This document shows, one piece after another, positions 47,951 through 62,327 of a stretch of 64,000 nucleotides of DNA. Origin of the DNA: Protea cynaroides (Eukaryota > Streptophyta > Magnoliopsida > Proteales > Proteaceae); the NCBI GenBank assembly GCA_028583415.1, contig CM053275.1:2525040-2589039 (forward strand). The letters run 5' to 3'. The notes beneath the pieces are model-generated. The model had not been told where the DNA came from. It saw nothing but the letters and a program-made list of their open reading frames with translations, and made no database searches. The position numbers and the translations under genes were made by a program. Position 1 is the stretch's first letter; each line of letters opens with the position of its first letter.

Positions 47951-50257
47951 CAGGTGAAGTCAAAAATACCCAATAGATTTTGGATTTTCTTCCCTGCTTC
48001 TAGCTAGAAATTACTTTATAAAGATAACGGAAAACTAGATGATAAAGGTATTCATGAATGGCCGAATGGGTGCCCTTCCTTCTCCGTCTCTCACTCTAAT
48101 CTCTTATCCCAGAAATCGTTTCGGTGTGGATTCAGATATCAGAAGAGGTCTATTTTTATCTTTACTTTCTCTGCTTTTCCTTTCCTCCTTTTTTATGTTT
48201 TCGTTTCTTCTGGTGTGTTTTACGGTCTTCGCCTCCTGTTGGAGAGGATTCGTTTTGGCTTTGTTTTTGTATCTCTCCCCTCTGTCTCCACTGTCATTTG
48301 TCTATATCATATCAAAATCTGCTGAACCTGTATCATTCCACAAATCACAAACAAAAAACAAGTCATTTATAATTGGGGGCACTTGCTTGTCTCGATTCCA
48401 CCCACAGACTTCCCATCTCTCTCTCTCTCTCCCCATTTCACTTTCTCAGCTTAAAAGAGGGACCCAGTTGCAGTAAACAAAGTAATGGTTGGTATGGATT
48501 TTGACGAATTCATCAGCCCTTCTCGAACTTGCATTGGAATTACCATAAAACTCCTCTTTGCTGCAATTAATAGGCCATAACAGCGCTTTTGATGGTTAGG
48601 CGTCGAAGCCTTTTATCAGTTGAAATCCTCTTTCGCCTGGGATATGGCTGGAGAGTTGGTAGTCTGATAGATGGTCGACACTTGATTTTCGGATAAATTC
48701 AAGTCCTCCATCCAAACCGATAAGCTGAGTGGTATCGATTCGGATAGAAAATTAGAATTCACCCAAAAATCAGGTGTCAACCATCCATCCAGACCACGGA
48801 CTCTCATAATCCCATCCTCTCTCCATTCTTCAAAGTCTCAACACTCTCAAAGTCTCAACAGTCAGCACACTCAGATCATTTGAAGCCCAGGAACTTTTAA
48901 TGCACTTACTTACAAGAATCTAAATATGGATTTCCTCTCCTAACTTTTTGGAGCTAAGTGGACTCCATTGTTTGTTTGTCAATTGCATTTTTGTGGTAAT
49001 AAGCCCATCCCAAAATGATTGCTCTCCTATTCCAATTTAAGAGAGCGATGATTCTTTTCTTTACCCTATCAGGTGAAACAACAAAAATTTTGAAAATCTG
49101 AAAAAAAAAAAAGATTTGGATAAGATCCTCTGCATGCAACCCCTGCGATCTCATTTGGACGGTTGGATTATATTGGTGTATGTATAGATGCATTTTCAAC
49201 GACCCGAATGAAGCAGCAAGGGTTGCACAGATACAAGAAATTTGAGTCCGATAAATGAACCGTTTATCATTATGATATATGTTAAGTGGAACTGCAGTGA
49301 TATATGAAACTAAGGCATCCATGTAGACTTGAACTTTATTGAAAAAGAATAGAAGAAAAAATAAAATAAATAAAATAATTTAAAAGGGGTTAGTACAAGA
49401 AAATAAAATAATAAAAAATAGTATATTTAATTGAACCATTTTTTCCTATTCTTTCGATTAAGTAAATTTAATCAAACCAAATTTTTTGTATTTCAAAATA
49501 CTCCAGAATCTGAATTGTTAATTTTGATTCTAAATCACTTTTAAAAATTAAAGATGAAGTTGAAAAAATACAAAAAAAAAATATTTTCTCACGAAAAAAT
49601 TATTTTTTTCATTTCTTTCCAAGTCAAACTTGAAGCCCAATCAAATTCCTATTTCTTTTCCATAACCCCTTCCCCCTCTTGCTAATATGATGCATGGTCA
49701 TAAGTGGCATTGTGCAATCATTATATTTTCGAAGTTTCTAGATTTCAATAATAGAAAATAATAAGTAAAAAAAATTGGGAGAAAAAAGATAGCATTTTTT
49801 GTAATTATTAAATAGAGGCCACACGGAAGGTGGAAGCGTGAGTCTTTTTTGTCTTGGCAACTTGGTTCTCTACTGATGACATTGCTAGAGAAGGATGATC
49901 AAGTTACTTATTATTTTTTATTATTTTCTGTCTCAGTATATCTGGTCATTAACATTGTAAACTTTCTGTGCTAATGATAGGTATCTAGACCTTTTGTTTG
50001 ACTAATTCCACCACTGGCCATACTGACCTAACAATCGAGTTATTCTGAGATTGATTGAGAACCATTCCACTTACATCTAAAACAGAAAAAAAAAGAGCAC
50101 TTAACACTTCGTGAAAAATGCACACCAGCCATGCAATCACAGCTGGCACAATTGGTCAACAGGAGATGATTTCTATCAGTGAACTACCGCTTGAGGTTGT
50201 CATTAATCTTGTAATTCTTTTACTTCATTAATATATTTTTTTTGTTCATAATTCCAA

Positions 50258-50259
50258 AA

Positions 50260-50290
<31 letters not shown>

Positions 50291-50291
50291 A
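50258..50291. repeat. (AAAT)n microsatellite
   Basis: About eight tandem AAAT units. Confidence 0.9.
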
Positions 50292-50773
50292 ATTAGAGGA
50301 ATGATCTATAAGCTAGAGGTGCGGGCTCCCACTCACATGCTAATTTTATAAATAAAAAAAATTGATAAGAGAGAAAAAAATTATTAAAAAAAATCTATGA
50401 GTGGGTATAACCTATTCTACATGTACTTAGCAATCAGGGAAAAAAAACCCCTAAATAAATATTGAGCCGCAAATTTGTTGGGATTCTGGAGTTCCAATTC
50501 TGCTATATATATGGGGCATGGCACATTGAGCTCAAAGATCTTGACAGGTAACTACAAATATAGAAAGAAACAGACTCACCCGAATGGTGATAACTTGAAT
50601 TGTCCCCTCATTTATTGGACAGCTTTTTAGGTATCCTTGGAACTGTGCTAATGTGGTAGTGAGATCTTTGTCCGAGGAAAAAGATGATCTTTTTTATTTG
50701 CACGGCTCATTTATTGAACCAATGGTTGGGTGGTTGGAGATTTTTGAACCCTAACTCTGATATTGTTTTTTTT

Positions 50774-51727
50774 GGGAAAATTTCATCTACTGTAGTTTGG
50801 GTTAATAACGTATACCCACTTTTTTTCACGATAATTACACTAATCTCTCCTATTTTATGAAATATGGTACCCACAGACCCGTTTGTTATGATAGATTCGT
50901 TAATTGATGACGTATCATCATCTTAAATAATTTAATGGCCAAACTACCTCCTAAACTCTGTTTGTTCTTTTTTGTATGAACATCCAAAGCTGCAACTCTC
51001 CTCAATTTTCATCTAAACTTGGTTCGTCATACACCTCTTGATTCTTTGAGGAAAGTCTCGTTGTGAGTAGGAGAATCCATCGATGGAGTTAGATTGTTCA
51101 GAAACTAGTTGGTTAAGGAGGGTTTGAATGCGAAAAGTTCTGCAACTTAAATCTTGTGGGCGATTGATTTCTACTTCATTTGGAACCCAATCAACTAAAA
51201 TTTGAGGAGTGTTGTCGGCTTTTAGGGTAGAACATTATTATAGGAACTAATCAACCTCAAATTTTGTGTAATAAGAGATCTCTTTCATCCATAACCTTAG
51301 TTTTGAAGAAAACGCAAAACCGAGTCAGATTTTAGTTTTTGTTTATTTATTTTTTTAAATTTAAATGTGTTATATGGCCATGAAATGGTAGTATGATGTT
51401 CCAATATAAGATCTCTGAATAAATTTAGTGTAAATCCATGAAAGAAATTGGTAAAAATCAATAAACCTCCATTGTTATGAAATTTTCTGAATTTTACATG
51501 AGAATCGAAATATCAGAAATATTAAGCAAGAAAGAATGAATTGCAAAAGAAATAGAGTTTCAAATCTACGGCAATGGTGTTGGGGGGTAAAATGGTCTTT
51601 TTAATTTTTTTTGTTAATCTACTTAACGTTTGGGGGTTGGGAAGGGGTGCTAGTGTAATTATGACGAAATAATGGTTGTGCTTGTTATTAAGATCAACTA
51701 TAGGGGAGATGAGTGAAATTTACCTCC
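50774..51727. mobile_element. Non-coding element with long imperfect terminal inverted repeats
   Basis: The left end has AAATTTCATCTACTGTAGTT, then TTAATAACG and ATAATTACACTAATCTCTCC. The inverted right end has AAATTTCACTCATCTCCCC, TTAATAACA and ATAATTACACTAGCACCCC, in the same order and spacing, giving an imperfect TIR of about 100 bp. No transposase is visible. The target duplication was not resolved. Confidence 0.6.
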
Positions 51728-51944
51728 TTTTTTTTATACTTGGCTGCTTTGATATTGTTATTGTTACCTATATGGAGGGAAAAATAAAAGATAGGACTTA
51801 TACATCATTTCAATCGGGATCCTCGAGCTGGGTGCTCAGGGAGTGATCAGACGGCCTTGAATCATTCAACACGTAGCCCCACGCATCAGGATGCACGGGC
51901 TCTCTAGCCGCCAAGAGGATCCCTAGTGTACATCCATAATCATG

Positions 51945-52620
51945 GTTCAAGGAATTTGTATCAGATCGATCAATTCGTATTGCTTTTGGACATTGACAAT
52001 CCCGATACCTGACATATTTTGAAGAGCATACATGTATCGGTCTGGATCAGTTGGATCGGTCGATCACCATTAGAGAGCAGCTTTATACTTAATAACGGAA
52101 CAAGTACTTCGGTGTTGGATTTCTTGCATACCTGAGATCTAATCGACTTGGAAATTTGAAGGAGTGTCGTTTTAGGTTGCAATCCAAGAAGCAGTCAATT
52201 GATGGTAGATTGAACAAACCAAAAAAGAAAAAAATGGCCAGAGAAGGTGAGTTGAGAACAACGTCAGTTTTTCGAGCTTTGTAGTAGCCGATTTTTCAAA
52301 CTTAGTTTAATTAACCATCATATCTGAAAGAAACTCAATTGGGTCGGTTTTTGCAACCAACCGATTGTATCCGATACTTGGATTTTGAACCAAGGACGTA
52401 ATAAGGAAACGAGTTCAACATTCAGCCTTGCTTTGGCCTTTCGGCCACAAAGGCTGGATCTGGAATCTGAGTCAATCATGATCGATCGAATTGCAATTGA
52501 AATCAGATATGATTCACGATTCTCATGGATTACCGATTCGATAAATGGAGCAACCAGCCAAGTAATCGGATTGGATCAGGAATCGGTTTTTCCACTCAAT
52601 GATTTGATTCTAAAGTATAG
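51945..52620. repeat. GATCGG/CGATAC-rich degenerate repeat
   Basis: The ends contain GGTTCAAGGAATTTGTATC and similar inverted words. The body repeats GGATCGG, CGATC, GATTCG and CGATACC many times. It fits the same dispersed family as at 411-700, 5575-5790 and 36290-36459. Confidence 0.4.
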
Positions 52621-53473
52621 AAAAATTTAATAATCTCATGTTAAATAATGATTACAAAAAATTGCCCTTTTTGGTTTTGATTTGATTTCTGCTTTGCAGC
52701 CAGACAAGCACAGCAAAACTAAAACTGGTTGAACAGGGTTAAACAGAACGAGCTGCTTGTGTCTGGTTTTCAGAACCATGACCTATGGATGACCAAAAGT
52801 AGAGCTGACTAGTAGTTTAACCCAACATGAGGGGAAGCAAAGGTGTTTTATGGGGTCACTGGTAATCTCTCCTTTCGAAGTAAAAATTAAAAACCATTGA
52901 TCATATTGTAATCAGTTAGCATTAACCACAACTCACTTATAATCAGCATGTGTAGCAGTTGGGGTCAGGACAGCATATTCCTTCTTCTCTGTCATTTATC
53001 TCAAATATAACTACATGTGCTGCAGGGGATGTTCTTCATAGAAACCTAAAATGGATGGCACCATAACCCATTGTAGATCCTGCCCTTAATCTACTCAATT
53101 TTTTTAGAATAGTTGATGAAACAGTTCACTCACTTCACCACAAAAAGGAAAAGGGATTTTTCTTTACACCAGCTTGAGCGTTTTGGCCTTCTTTTTCCTA
53201 TGTCTTTTCAGTCTCCCTTAACCCCTCCAAAACATTATTGTACTCCATCTAGAGTCTATTACAGCATTAACAAGAAACCACTAATTCTCTTAACCAAAAT
53301 ACATCAATAAAATTAAGAAAATATGAACCTATAAATGATGGGCGTGCATCCAGTGATTGACAGTATGCATACCATTCTAAAACCTCCACCCAAAGAAATA
53401 TTGCAGCAGGAAAAAACTGGAAATGAATATTTTTTGAAAGCCTGATGCCTTAACCCTGCCATATGAAAACTGA

Positions 53474-56400
53474 TCACTTGGTGTAGAGAACATCTTCCCA
53501 TGGGTGACGGTATAGTGGCTGCTTCAATCTCTTCTGGTCGAAGGTATGCCTGCAATTTTCATGTAGAAGAAATTGAGTTAAAGAAAATTACAATGATGAT
53601 CTAGCTGTTGCTTGGCAGGTGCCATCATTGAAAGCCTAGTGGCTACCTCATGAGCAACATAACCAGGAAGTAGACTAACAGAACAAATACTTCTATACTG
53701 TTATTTAACTCACCCAATGAGACCAATAGAGCGTGCCAACACAAAAAGCCCATTCAGATATCCAATTTCAATGATTTCATCAATCTCTTGCTTGGTGAAC
53801 ATTCCACTGCCAGCAAGAAGATCCAAGAAAAGAGATCCAATCGCACCATCGACATTGAGGACCAGGTTATTTGACTTGGATAGGGTATAGGTTTCTACTT
53901 GAACAGCATATTCCATGTACTTTACAGCAGGAAAATGTGTGCGTGCAAACTTTTGCAGTAACTCTACTCTTTTGTCTCTGTTGTCTCCCCTCTTAATCCT
54001 ATTTCACAAGTAAAAAAAAAATTTGAGATCGAATTTGGAAGAGGAAAAAAAAAAAAAAAGTTAAAATACTGATGATAATTGAAAATTTGTATGGCTTTAA
54101 CAGGAATTTCTGTACAGTTTAATAACAAATGAAACAGTACTTTTGATGTCACTACTGCAAAACCCTGCAAAGCCAACTCGATTAAAACAGAAAACGGGAT
54201 AAGCTTTGTACCTGTGTCCAATTCCTGGTACACGAATGCCCTTCTTTTTCATGCTTTCAACAAACTCGTAAGGTGAAAGGCCCTGAGAAGAAACAGTAGG
54301 ATGTTAACATCTTAGTAATTCCATAACCATAAACGGTGGCAAACAGCTAGCATCCATTTATCAACCCAACAGTAGCCATGTCAACCCACCCTGTCATAAG
54401 CATCCTTGAAGTATCGAGCAGCATCATCAATGGCACCACCAAATCGAGGACCAATGGTCAGCAACCCTGTTTCAAAGACACATCCAGTTCAAAATCATTA
54501 TACAAGATCAACCCTGAAAAAGAATTTAAAAGGAAAAAGCAAATAGAGAACTCCTGAAGCAAGAAAATGGACAATCAAGCTGTTCATAAAAGCAATGAGA
54601 TTAAATTTACCGGAGACAAGACTGGAAACTAGATCCTTTCCAGCCCTAGCTGTAACTATTGTGTTGTGAGCACCAGAGACACAAGGACCATGATCCGCAC
54701 ATAACATGATACATATCTACCAAGAGCATACATTGTAGTGAAAAGTTTGTTACACATGCAAACAAATTGGAGAAGGAAAAAAGAAGGTAAGTACAAGGCT
54801 CCAGCTTAATGACAAGTCCTACCTCAATAAATTGTGTGCAGTAACGAGGAAGACTGCGTTTGAACCACAAAAGAGAGATTACATCACCCACACCATAACC
54901 TTGTTCAACAATAGAGGACATTGGCACACCACCATAACATGGCTCCTCACCTGCAGTAATGACAAAAGAAAATTTAGTGCAATGGAGTTCCTTGCTTATG
55001 CCATCAAATGATCAAGCAAAAAACAGAAAGGTTCAAATCAAACCTCTATCGTCAGAGATGGTAGAGATAATATGAGTAGGAGCCCGAACTTTCCCACTTT
55101 TAATTGCTGTGTTGAGATCTTCAGGAATCTGAGGGGGTTTAACTTCTTTCACTGCTGTGATCTTCCCCCCTTCAACCTAAGACAAGTAATAAAAAATGAA
55201 CTACGGAATAAATTTGCCCAGAAATGAAAAAAAGGAAGGAACTATTGCTTTCAATACTAAATAGTCATGTTAGGGTGAAAACTTACAAGTTTCTCAAATG
55301 TCTCTTTAATTGCAACCTCAAATCCTTCATATGAAGTGGGGACAATAGCTCCTGCATCACTTAGTGCTTGATTTTTTGCTTGTGCAGACTCCATCTCACC
55401 TCCACTTTTGGCACCCTGATTCAGAGAATGTCATCCACGATAAGGCAAGCAGCATCTCAAAATAAAATAGTCCAAGACATATGGATAATGACTTACAGCA
55501 TGACCAAATTGCACTTCTGACTTGAAGAGCCGTGCACAGGTCCCACTAACCCACGCAACCACTGGTTTGTTGACCTTCCCCTGTTTTAAGGCCTCAACCA
55601 GGGAGTACTCATCTCGCCCACCAAGTTCCCCAAGTACAACCATCATTTTGACCTGGAGAAGATCAGATAATCAGATCAAAGATGACAGAAAGAATAGTAA
55701 AAGCTCTTCATGTAGGACTAGACAGACACCACATAAAAAGCCTTTGTTAACAAACCATGCTAACAGAATCTATAACAGGAGTTTGGTGTAAACTCAAATG
55801 GCTTTTCCCTGCTTCCTCTCATACGCAACTGTATCTCTTATAAAGAAATTGCAGCTTTGAATATTATATTTGGTCAGGCACCTGATTGTAGTCCAGAGTC
55901 TACATTTTTTAGCCATTAAAACTGTTAAGATATTAACTAAAATAATAATGGCTTAAGTCATCAAGGCTGAACAGCTTAGACTTCATCTTCACCTCCTAAA
56001 TATAAAGGGTATGAAACCTTATAGGCAGTTCCTGCCTCGTGAGAAAGTTGGATTAGAATGTAAGGTGTGACATTTCACCAAGAAAATGTTGATAGACTTG
56101 TCTATATCATGCCCGCAGCAAGAAAACTGGACAGATGGCAGACAACTCTCCCACACCAACTCTTAAGAGGGAGTAATTTTGTGAACAACGAATTACCTGT
56201 GGGATGTTGTTAAACCGTAGAACATGATCAGACAGTGTTGATCCTGGGAACACATCTCCTCCGATTGCGATACCTGCAGAAGTTTCAAAGTTCATAACAC
56301 ATGTAACAACCATAAATCAGCAACCAAGCATACAATATGGATGCCAGGAATATGAAGACATAAAGACAAGAAATAAATGTACCTTCATATATTCCATCTG

Positions 56401-58816
56401 TTACACGTGCAATGGTGTTGTACATTTCATTAGACATGCCACCCTGAAATTGCAAAAATGCATGTTGAGATTTAATGTTTTTGGAACTGCTAAAAACCAT
56501 CATAAAAAAAAAATACTCTGGCATGCAATGCAGAATCACCCAAACAATTGTAAATCATAAATGATACACTAATATGGCATACATCTCTGAATCATTTCTC
56601 ATGTGCACATCCTATCTATAATGAAGTATAGACAAATTGGCTGTATGAAAACAGCATAATACATTTGTTATCACATCATAAACATAGAAACAGTATGGAG
56701 ATTCACTGCATAACACAGTGTGGCACTTGTTTCCCTTCCACAACCTTCTCTGAATCTATGCATATTTTTTATTTTGATTCCCTTCTTCGTCTAGTTTTTC
56801 TGTGTTGTCTCATATCAAATAAACAGAGCCATATTCACACACACAAGTTAGTAGGAAGGCTCTTGACCATGTTACAAACCATTTTCAGGATTTTACAATC
56901 TCTATAAGGCATAAATTCCAAAGAAGCTATTATCCAAGCTTAGCATTTCTGTACAGTATGGATGCAGTAAAAGTTAAAGAACTAAGCCCTACTGACACCT
57001 AAGTAAGAAGAAAGGAAGTGTGAATGGATTATCAGAGACACTGTCAGTTATGTCCCATTTGCGTATATGATGATTATGAAACCAGACAATAGGGAAAAGC
57101 TCATTCATCCTTAGAAGACTGGCCCAAATAAAACTCTAAATTTATTAGACATTTACATCTTCAATGTGAATAGTTCCCCGGAGACATTCTATGATACTTC
57201 CAATTTCTCTGCAGTTCGACATATGAGTGCAAAAAAGGGGAAAACTCCAGAATAAGTACATACCGATTTTGACACAAATCCAACAGATCCAGGACGGTAA
57301 AGCTTGCACTGAATTATATTGTCAATAGTTCCAGCAGTGTCTCCAATCTTGAAGGCCCCAGCTTGAATACCTCCAACAGTGGCTGGACCAAGAACAACCT
57401 GCACAAATATCATTATTAAGATGATATGTGCATTGAAAATGGATAATAATGATAAACTCTCGATTTACATTTAAGTACAAGCACATTGCCAACTGGCTGT
57501 ACAATCCAAAGAAGCATTTACGAGTTCATCTTTCACCGTTTGAACTACTGGGATTTGATTATGTAATGCAACTACACATAAATAGGCATAAAAAGATCCC
57601 CTCCCCCTTGAAGAAGGAATTTAGTGGAAGATGAAAGAAACAAAAGGTCAATGAGTACAAAACAAAAACCCTGAGGAATACAGGGCCGTCAAACCCAAAC
57701 CGACCCACAAAACAACTGAACAAACCTTATTATTTGCCCTTGCATAAGCAATCAACTGCTTGGTATCTGCCTCTGGAACACCTTCAGCTATTATAGCAAC
57801 AACTCTAATGGTTGGCTGTTTCAGAGCAGTCATGGTGGAAGCAGCAGCACTGCAAACATGACATAGCAAAATGAAATGACTATGCAATATACATGGTGAA
57901 CTATCTAACTAAAGCATACCAACACAAGAATGAGCACTAACCTTCTATAAGATGCGAAGTTGATAAATACATCAGCAGTCGGATGTCCAGCACAAGCAGC
58001 TTCAACGCTGCAAAAAGTATACACAAGAGCTGAAACTTAAGAACAAGTAAAAAAAAAAAAAAAAGATTGTTCAGATTTAATAAGAAGACATTTTAATGAA
58101 GATAGCAGTTTGACCACTAATTACATCATTAATCATGGTCATCTTCAGGAACAATTTGATTAGGTCTCCTAAAAGTGGTAACAACAATTTTGGATTTTCC
58201 CCCTATGAATTTATGCTGATAAAAAAATTGTAGCTAAAATGCCAGATACAATTTTGTGGAGGAAAATTCCACTACGCTTACATCTGGAACTCCAAGAGGA
58301 GCACAAATACATTTTTTGTGCTTCTAAGTCACATGCCCCCTCTCATTATCATTTCAAAACAGAAACATTTCACTATTTAATCACACAGCATCAAATTACG
58401 TACTTAATGTGAGAACCATGTTTACTACCTTTCCAAAATTTTCAAAGTTTAAGTATGAAACAAAAGAATCAGAACAACAGAGATAACGCACGTTGAATGT
58501 ACTGGTATGGCAATTTCCTCTTGACCAAAAAAGAGTTTCTGAAATCCCTCAGAACCAGGGTTAATAATCCCAGCAACAGAAGGTGTTTCCCGTCCTGGAT
58601 TAAAATACAAAAAACATAGATTAACATGAAATACAGTCCAGAAAACATAGTAATCATTTATCAGAAACAAGAAGTACGTCAACTTCTTGATCAAGAAGAA
58701 GAGAAGAAAAACAAACCACAAAGGAAGTCAAAATCAAGCATCCGTTGGATGGGAAGTTGCTTGAAGTTGTAGAACAATGCTTGTGTAGTCGGGGAAAATA
58801 GTTGTCCCGTAGCCAT
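53474..58816 (-). CDS. ACLB: ATP-citrate lyase subunit B (ACLB)
   Basis: Sixteen exons join in phase to 608 residues, exactly the family length in Arabidopsis: 58816-58717, 58594-58492, 58007-57942, 57849-57726, 57398-57264, 56443-56383, 56273-56197, 55652-55497, 55415-55287, 55176-55044, 54950-54823, 54716-54611, 54466-54390, 54282-54212, 53998-53714, 53549-53474. It starts MATGQLFSPTTQALFYN and ends EDVLYTK. The N-terminal half is the CoA-ligase-like part (IGGDVFPGSTLSDH), with the phospho-histidine site FGHAGAKSGG split between exons 8 and 9. The C-terminal half is the citrate-synthase-like part (ADHGPCVSGAHNT, GIGHRIKRGDNRDKR). With ACLA it forms the cytosolic enzyme that makes acetyl-CoA and oxaloacetate from citrate, ATP and CoA, feeding wax, sterol and flavonoid synthesis. 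A non-coding leader exon lies about 1.5 kb upstream. No defect was seen. Confidence 0.97.
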
Positions 58817-58841
58817 GATGTACAAAGGCACTTAAAGACAA

Positions 58842-60289
58842 CTGCCAATAAATGTGATATTAGTCTTCATTGTTGAGGAACAGCATTCAAAACTATACAA
58901 AGGGTCAAAGAGACGTAAATACAAAGAAAAAACTATACAGAAGGGTCCAAGAGATGCATATAAATGGGGAAAAATTATGCAAAAAGGTCCAAGAGACATA
59001 ATATTAGGGGGAAGAAACATTGAAGGAGTTTCCTCAATATGGGAACTAGCATGAGGAACCCATCATAGCATGTTTCACTAGGTGGTTGCATAAGGATGGC
59101 ATGCATCTCTTATTTTGTGATTAGAAAGTAATGATACTCTAGTTCTCGATGCCAAAAGCCAAGTAACTTCAATTGTTTCTAGTGTTTACAATATGCCATC
59201 ACATTAGTGAAATGCAGATTATTTAGCAGGTAAAGTAAATGAAAGCATATTATTGATTTATCTTCTGTACATCTAAACGAATTCCACATTCAAAAAGAAT
59301 TCAATTATCAAAAGGGAACTATGACAGAACGAAAATGTACAGCCAACAAGAACACTTGACAACCACTATTCAAACTTAACATGAGGACCTCGAGTATGCA
59401 CTATACATTACAGCATAATAAGAGGAGATGAAAGGGCCAAATCACAAGAAGAAAATGATAATCAATTTCAAGAAGAGACCTTCAAACGAATCAGGGGTAC
59501 TCTTCAACTATGAAAAACTAGCATTTGAGTTAAGTGACTGTTGACTACAACAGCTATAAAATTTGAACAGGAAATTGCACTCAAAATTAGTACATTAGAC
59601 AAATGTTATTCCAATAGGCAATCCCCAACAACCAGATCAAGTGTCTCCACAGAAATTCTTACATGGAAAGAAGAAAATTCCTGTATCATCCCAATTCTAG
59701 AAACTAAATTTCGTAGGGGGGGAAGTACGATCGGTTTCATCATTTCTGACCAGATAACAAATTTTATCAAAAGAACGGCGTTTTAGGGATACCAGTCCTT
59801 CAAACAAGAAAAAATATGGATCCTTCAACTATAAACCTCAGAAAAAACAGGAACAGAAGAAAGAAGCGCGTAAATGCCATAACAAGAATAAATTCTGCAG
59901 CAAAGAGAAAAATCACGAAGACTATAACTGTGGTCTTCCTCGCAGCATCAAATCAAATGGACGTGTTCCACATACAATGGTTGATGGACTCCACCCAGAT
60001 TCATTCAAAATTGCAACAAAGCAATAGAATTAATCACTTGAAACTCCAAACCAAAGCGAAAACCAGATTCCCCGGGCACGGGCGCAACTGAGTCAAAGTA
60101 TTTCCCCGGAAAAGAGAAAAGAGAGTAACTAGCAACTACAAATCGAGCTCCAACCCAAATAAGCACTAAATGATAAATCTTATATTCAGATCGAACAAGC
60201 AGCAGCCAAATCTCGGACATAAAACCTTGACAGGAACTCAAAATTAACAAGTACGTCAACGAGAGTCAATACAGAAGCACAAGATCTAC
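58842..60289 (-). other. Leader (5' UTR) intron of ACLB
   Basis: Donor CCAG/GTAGATC at 60289 and acceptor TTGGCAG ending at 58842 give a 1.45 kb intron that ends 25 nt before the start codon. Nothing coding is seen in it. The splice sites are inferred from sequence only. Confidence 0.55.
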
Positions 60290-60494
60290 CTGGAATCGAA
60301 GAAGGCCGGCTCGTATGTTCCCTCTAACTAAAGAGCGAGGGAAGTGGACAGACCGTAGAGCAGAAATAATTTGGCCAAAGAAACATACAGGAATCTCGGA
60401 AGATGGGAAGAGAGTTATATAGGGTACTCAGCTACCCCTCAGGAGAGAGAGGAAGAGAGACAGCAGAAGAAAAAGAGGGAGAGGTGGTCACGTG
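60290..60494 (-). promoter_or_regulatory. ACLB promoter and leader exon
   Basis: A TATATAA box on the minus strand (60421-60415) would start transcription near 60388, giving a leader exon of about 100 nt that ends at 60290. A palindromic G-box CACGTG lies at 60489-60494, about 70 bp upstream of the TATA box. CT-rich DNA separates them. Confidence 0.6.
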
Positions 60495-62327
60495 GCGCAT
60501 GTTAGTTAGCTCATGACTGTTGATTTTATTACGATGAAATCGAGAAAGAGGGAGAGCGTTGGTAGGGATGGTGGTGGTTACACTTCCCCCTTCCCGGTTA
60601 GGTAGATCCAAAAGGTGGGCTCCTTTCCTTGCTCTTTCCAAGTTTGAAAATTAAAGTTGAAGAAACTCTGACACTTGAGTGCAATGAATCATGAACAACA
60701 GTCTCACACAGTAATTGATAATATAGAATATAAAAAAAAAAAAAAAATACAAAATTACAAGTTCTTACAACGTGCGTGCTTACTTGAACATATCTGCTTC
60801 AAGATTTTGGATGGCGTTCTAAGCTATCATCCACTGATTTTGACCAAAACATCTCTTTCGAACTTGAATCGGTTTATTGATTTGGAGAATAATTCCTCCC
60901 CACTTCTGTTTGTGGCTTCAGCCATGAATGATTTGGTCTTCACGTTCAAACTAGAAAAAAGTAATTTTGTAATGAGGTGGTCTATTTTGTAGACTAATTC
61001 TAATTCATCGTTACCTCCGATGCAGTCACAGATAAATTGCGTGGGGACAAGGTCAACATAAGTGGATTATATATATTCTAAAAACCGATCGATGATTCAG
61101 TTGCGCATTCCCGTAGTAATACCAGTATATATCTTCAATTGAATTCAATTCAGATCAATCAAAAAGGTCAAACTATGAGAATGACAGCATCAATTATATC
61201 CGCCATAGGAGCTAAGCTCTTCACTGGCTTCTGTCTAAAATCTAAATAAGACTATAGAACTGAAGTAAAGTTAAAGACTTCCATTCATTACAATGGACTT
61301 TCTGCAGTGATCATTTTAATAAGAAGAACACATACAAGCATAGAGTCGATGAGAGCAGCATGGATTTCGAAGTCCAAATCCTTGTGCCGTGTGTTGAATT
61401 AACAAACAATGGCACATCTGTCTTCTTGCTTCCCCTTGTGTTTTGTCCAAATTTGCCAACGCCATCCTATCCTGTTAGGACTTCGGATCCAGTGAGGATG
61501 GACCAATGCCCAAGCCAGACATTCAAAGAACAGATGGGTGATATAGGTTTCTTGTCATCAATAATCTATTTTGATAGAAACAAGATTCAAAAACCAAGTA
61601 TCAGATACGATATCGATCATGTCCATCCAATGAAAAATTGACTGTGATCAAAATTGGTCAAATCCCAAACTGATACAATGTCAGTGTCCCATTAAGGGGA
61701 TAAAAAAACAAAGGTTTGTGAGATGTCCTTTGTATCTTTTATGATTGTAGCTTCATTTACAAGAGAAACCGAGGGAAAGTTTGTTAGATGGCCTTCCTTT
61801 TATTTTACGTTTTGTGACTATTTCTTAATTTCTTGATAGAATCATTATTCTCATATGTCTATATTAAGCCATTCTTGCTTCCACATTTAATCAAGAACAT
61901 TTTTGACCAGATGTAAAATAATAAAGATACATTTTATTTACATTTAATTGGATTTTTCCAAATTTGTAGCATTTAATTGAATTCAAGGGTTGTGAGAATC
62001 CTTTGGATTGAGATTATCATGAACAAGATTGGATTCATTGTTAAATGAAGATTGGATGAGTAACATTGCAAAACACAAAAGAAGGAAACTTCATTCACAT
62101 CATCCCAATCCTTTCTGAGAATGATATGTATGAATTACATGATACAAACTACAGATGGTCATGCCCCCCACCCCCAAAAAAAACTACTATACAGGGCATT
62201 ATATTGGTCTCTCTATAAATGCAAAGATAATACCCGTGGAAGGCAAGACAAAGTTTACAGTCCGAGCATATAAATTACAGATAAGAAATTGGGAGCCTGC
62301 AAAATCTAGGGCAAAGCACTTTAATAA
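60495..62327. other. Intergenic region between the GUN1-like gene and ACLB
   Basis: The 3' UTR of the SMR gene occupies the right end. A word-rich patch with AGTATCAGATACGATATCG occurs near 61598-61620. A 93-codon ORF at 61360-61641 has no domain and overlaps that patch. I see no further gene. Confidence 0.5.

Larger units (their letters stand above)
47951..53473. other. Repeat-rich spacer between ACLB and the kinase
   Basis: The kinase promoter and 5' UTR (about 47951-48500, pyrimidine-rich) and the ACLB 3' UTR (below 53474) lie at its ends. In between are A/T-rich DNA (49320-49800), an (AAAT)n microsatellite, a TIR element (50774-51727) and a GATAC/TATCGG-rich repeat (51945-52620). A 145-codon ORF at 48039-48476 is hydrophobic and lies in the kinase promoter; no domain is visible and I do not call it. 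Confidence 0.55.

Noticed and set aside
48039..48476. 145-codon hydrophobic ORF upstream of the kinase
   Set aside because: Pyrimidine-rich promoter DNA gives Leu/Ser/Phe-rich frames on this strand; overlapping frames are equally open.
61360..61641. 93-codon ORF between ACLB and the GUN1-like gene
   Set aside because: No domain, and its end overlaps a GATAC-word repeat.
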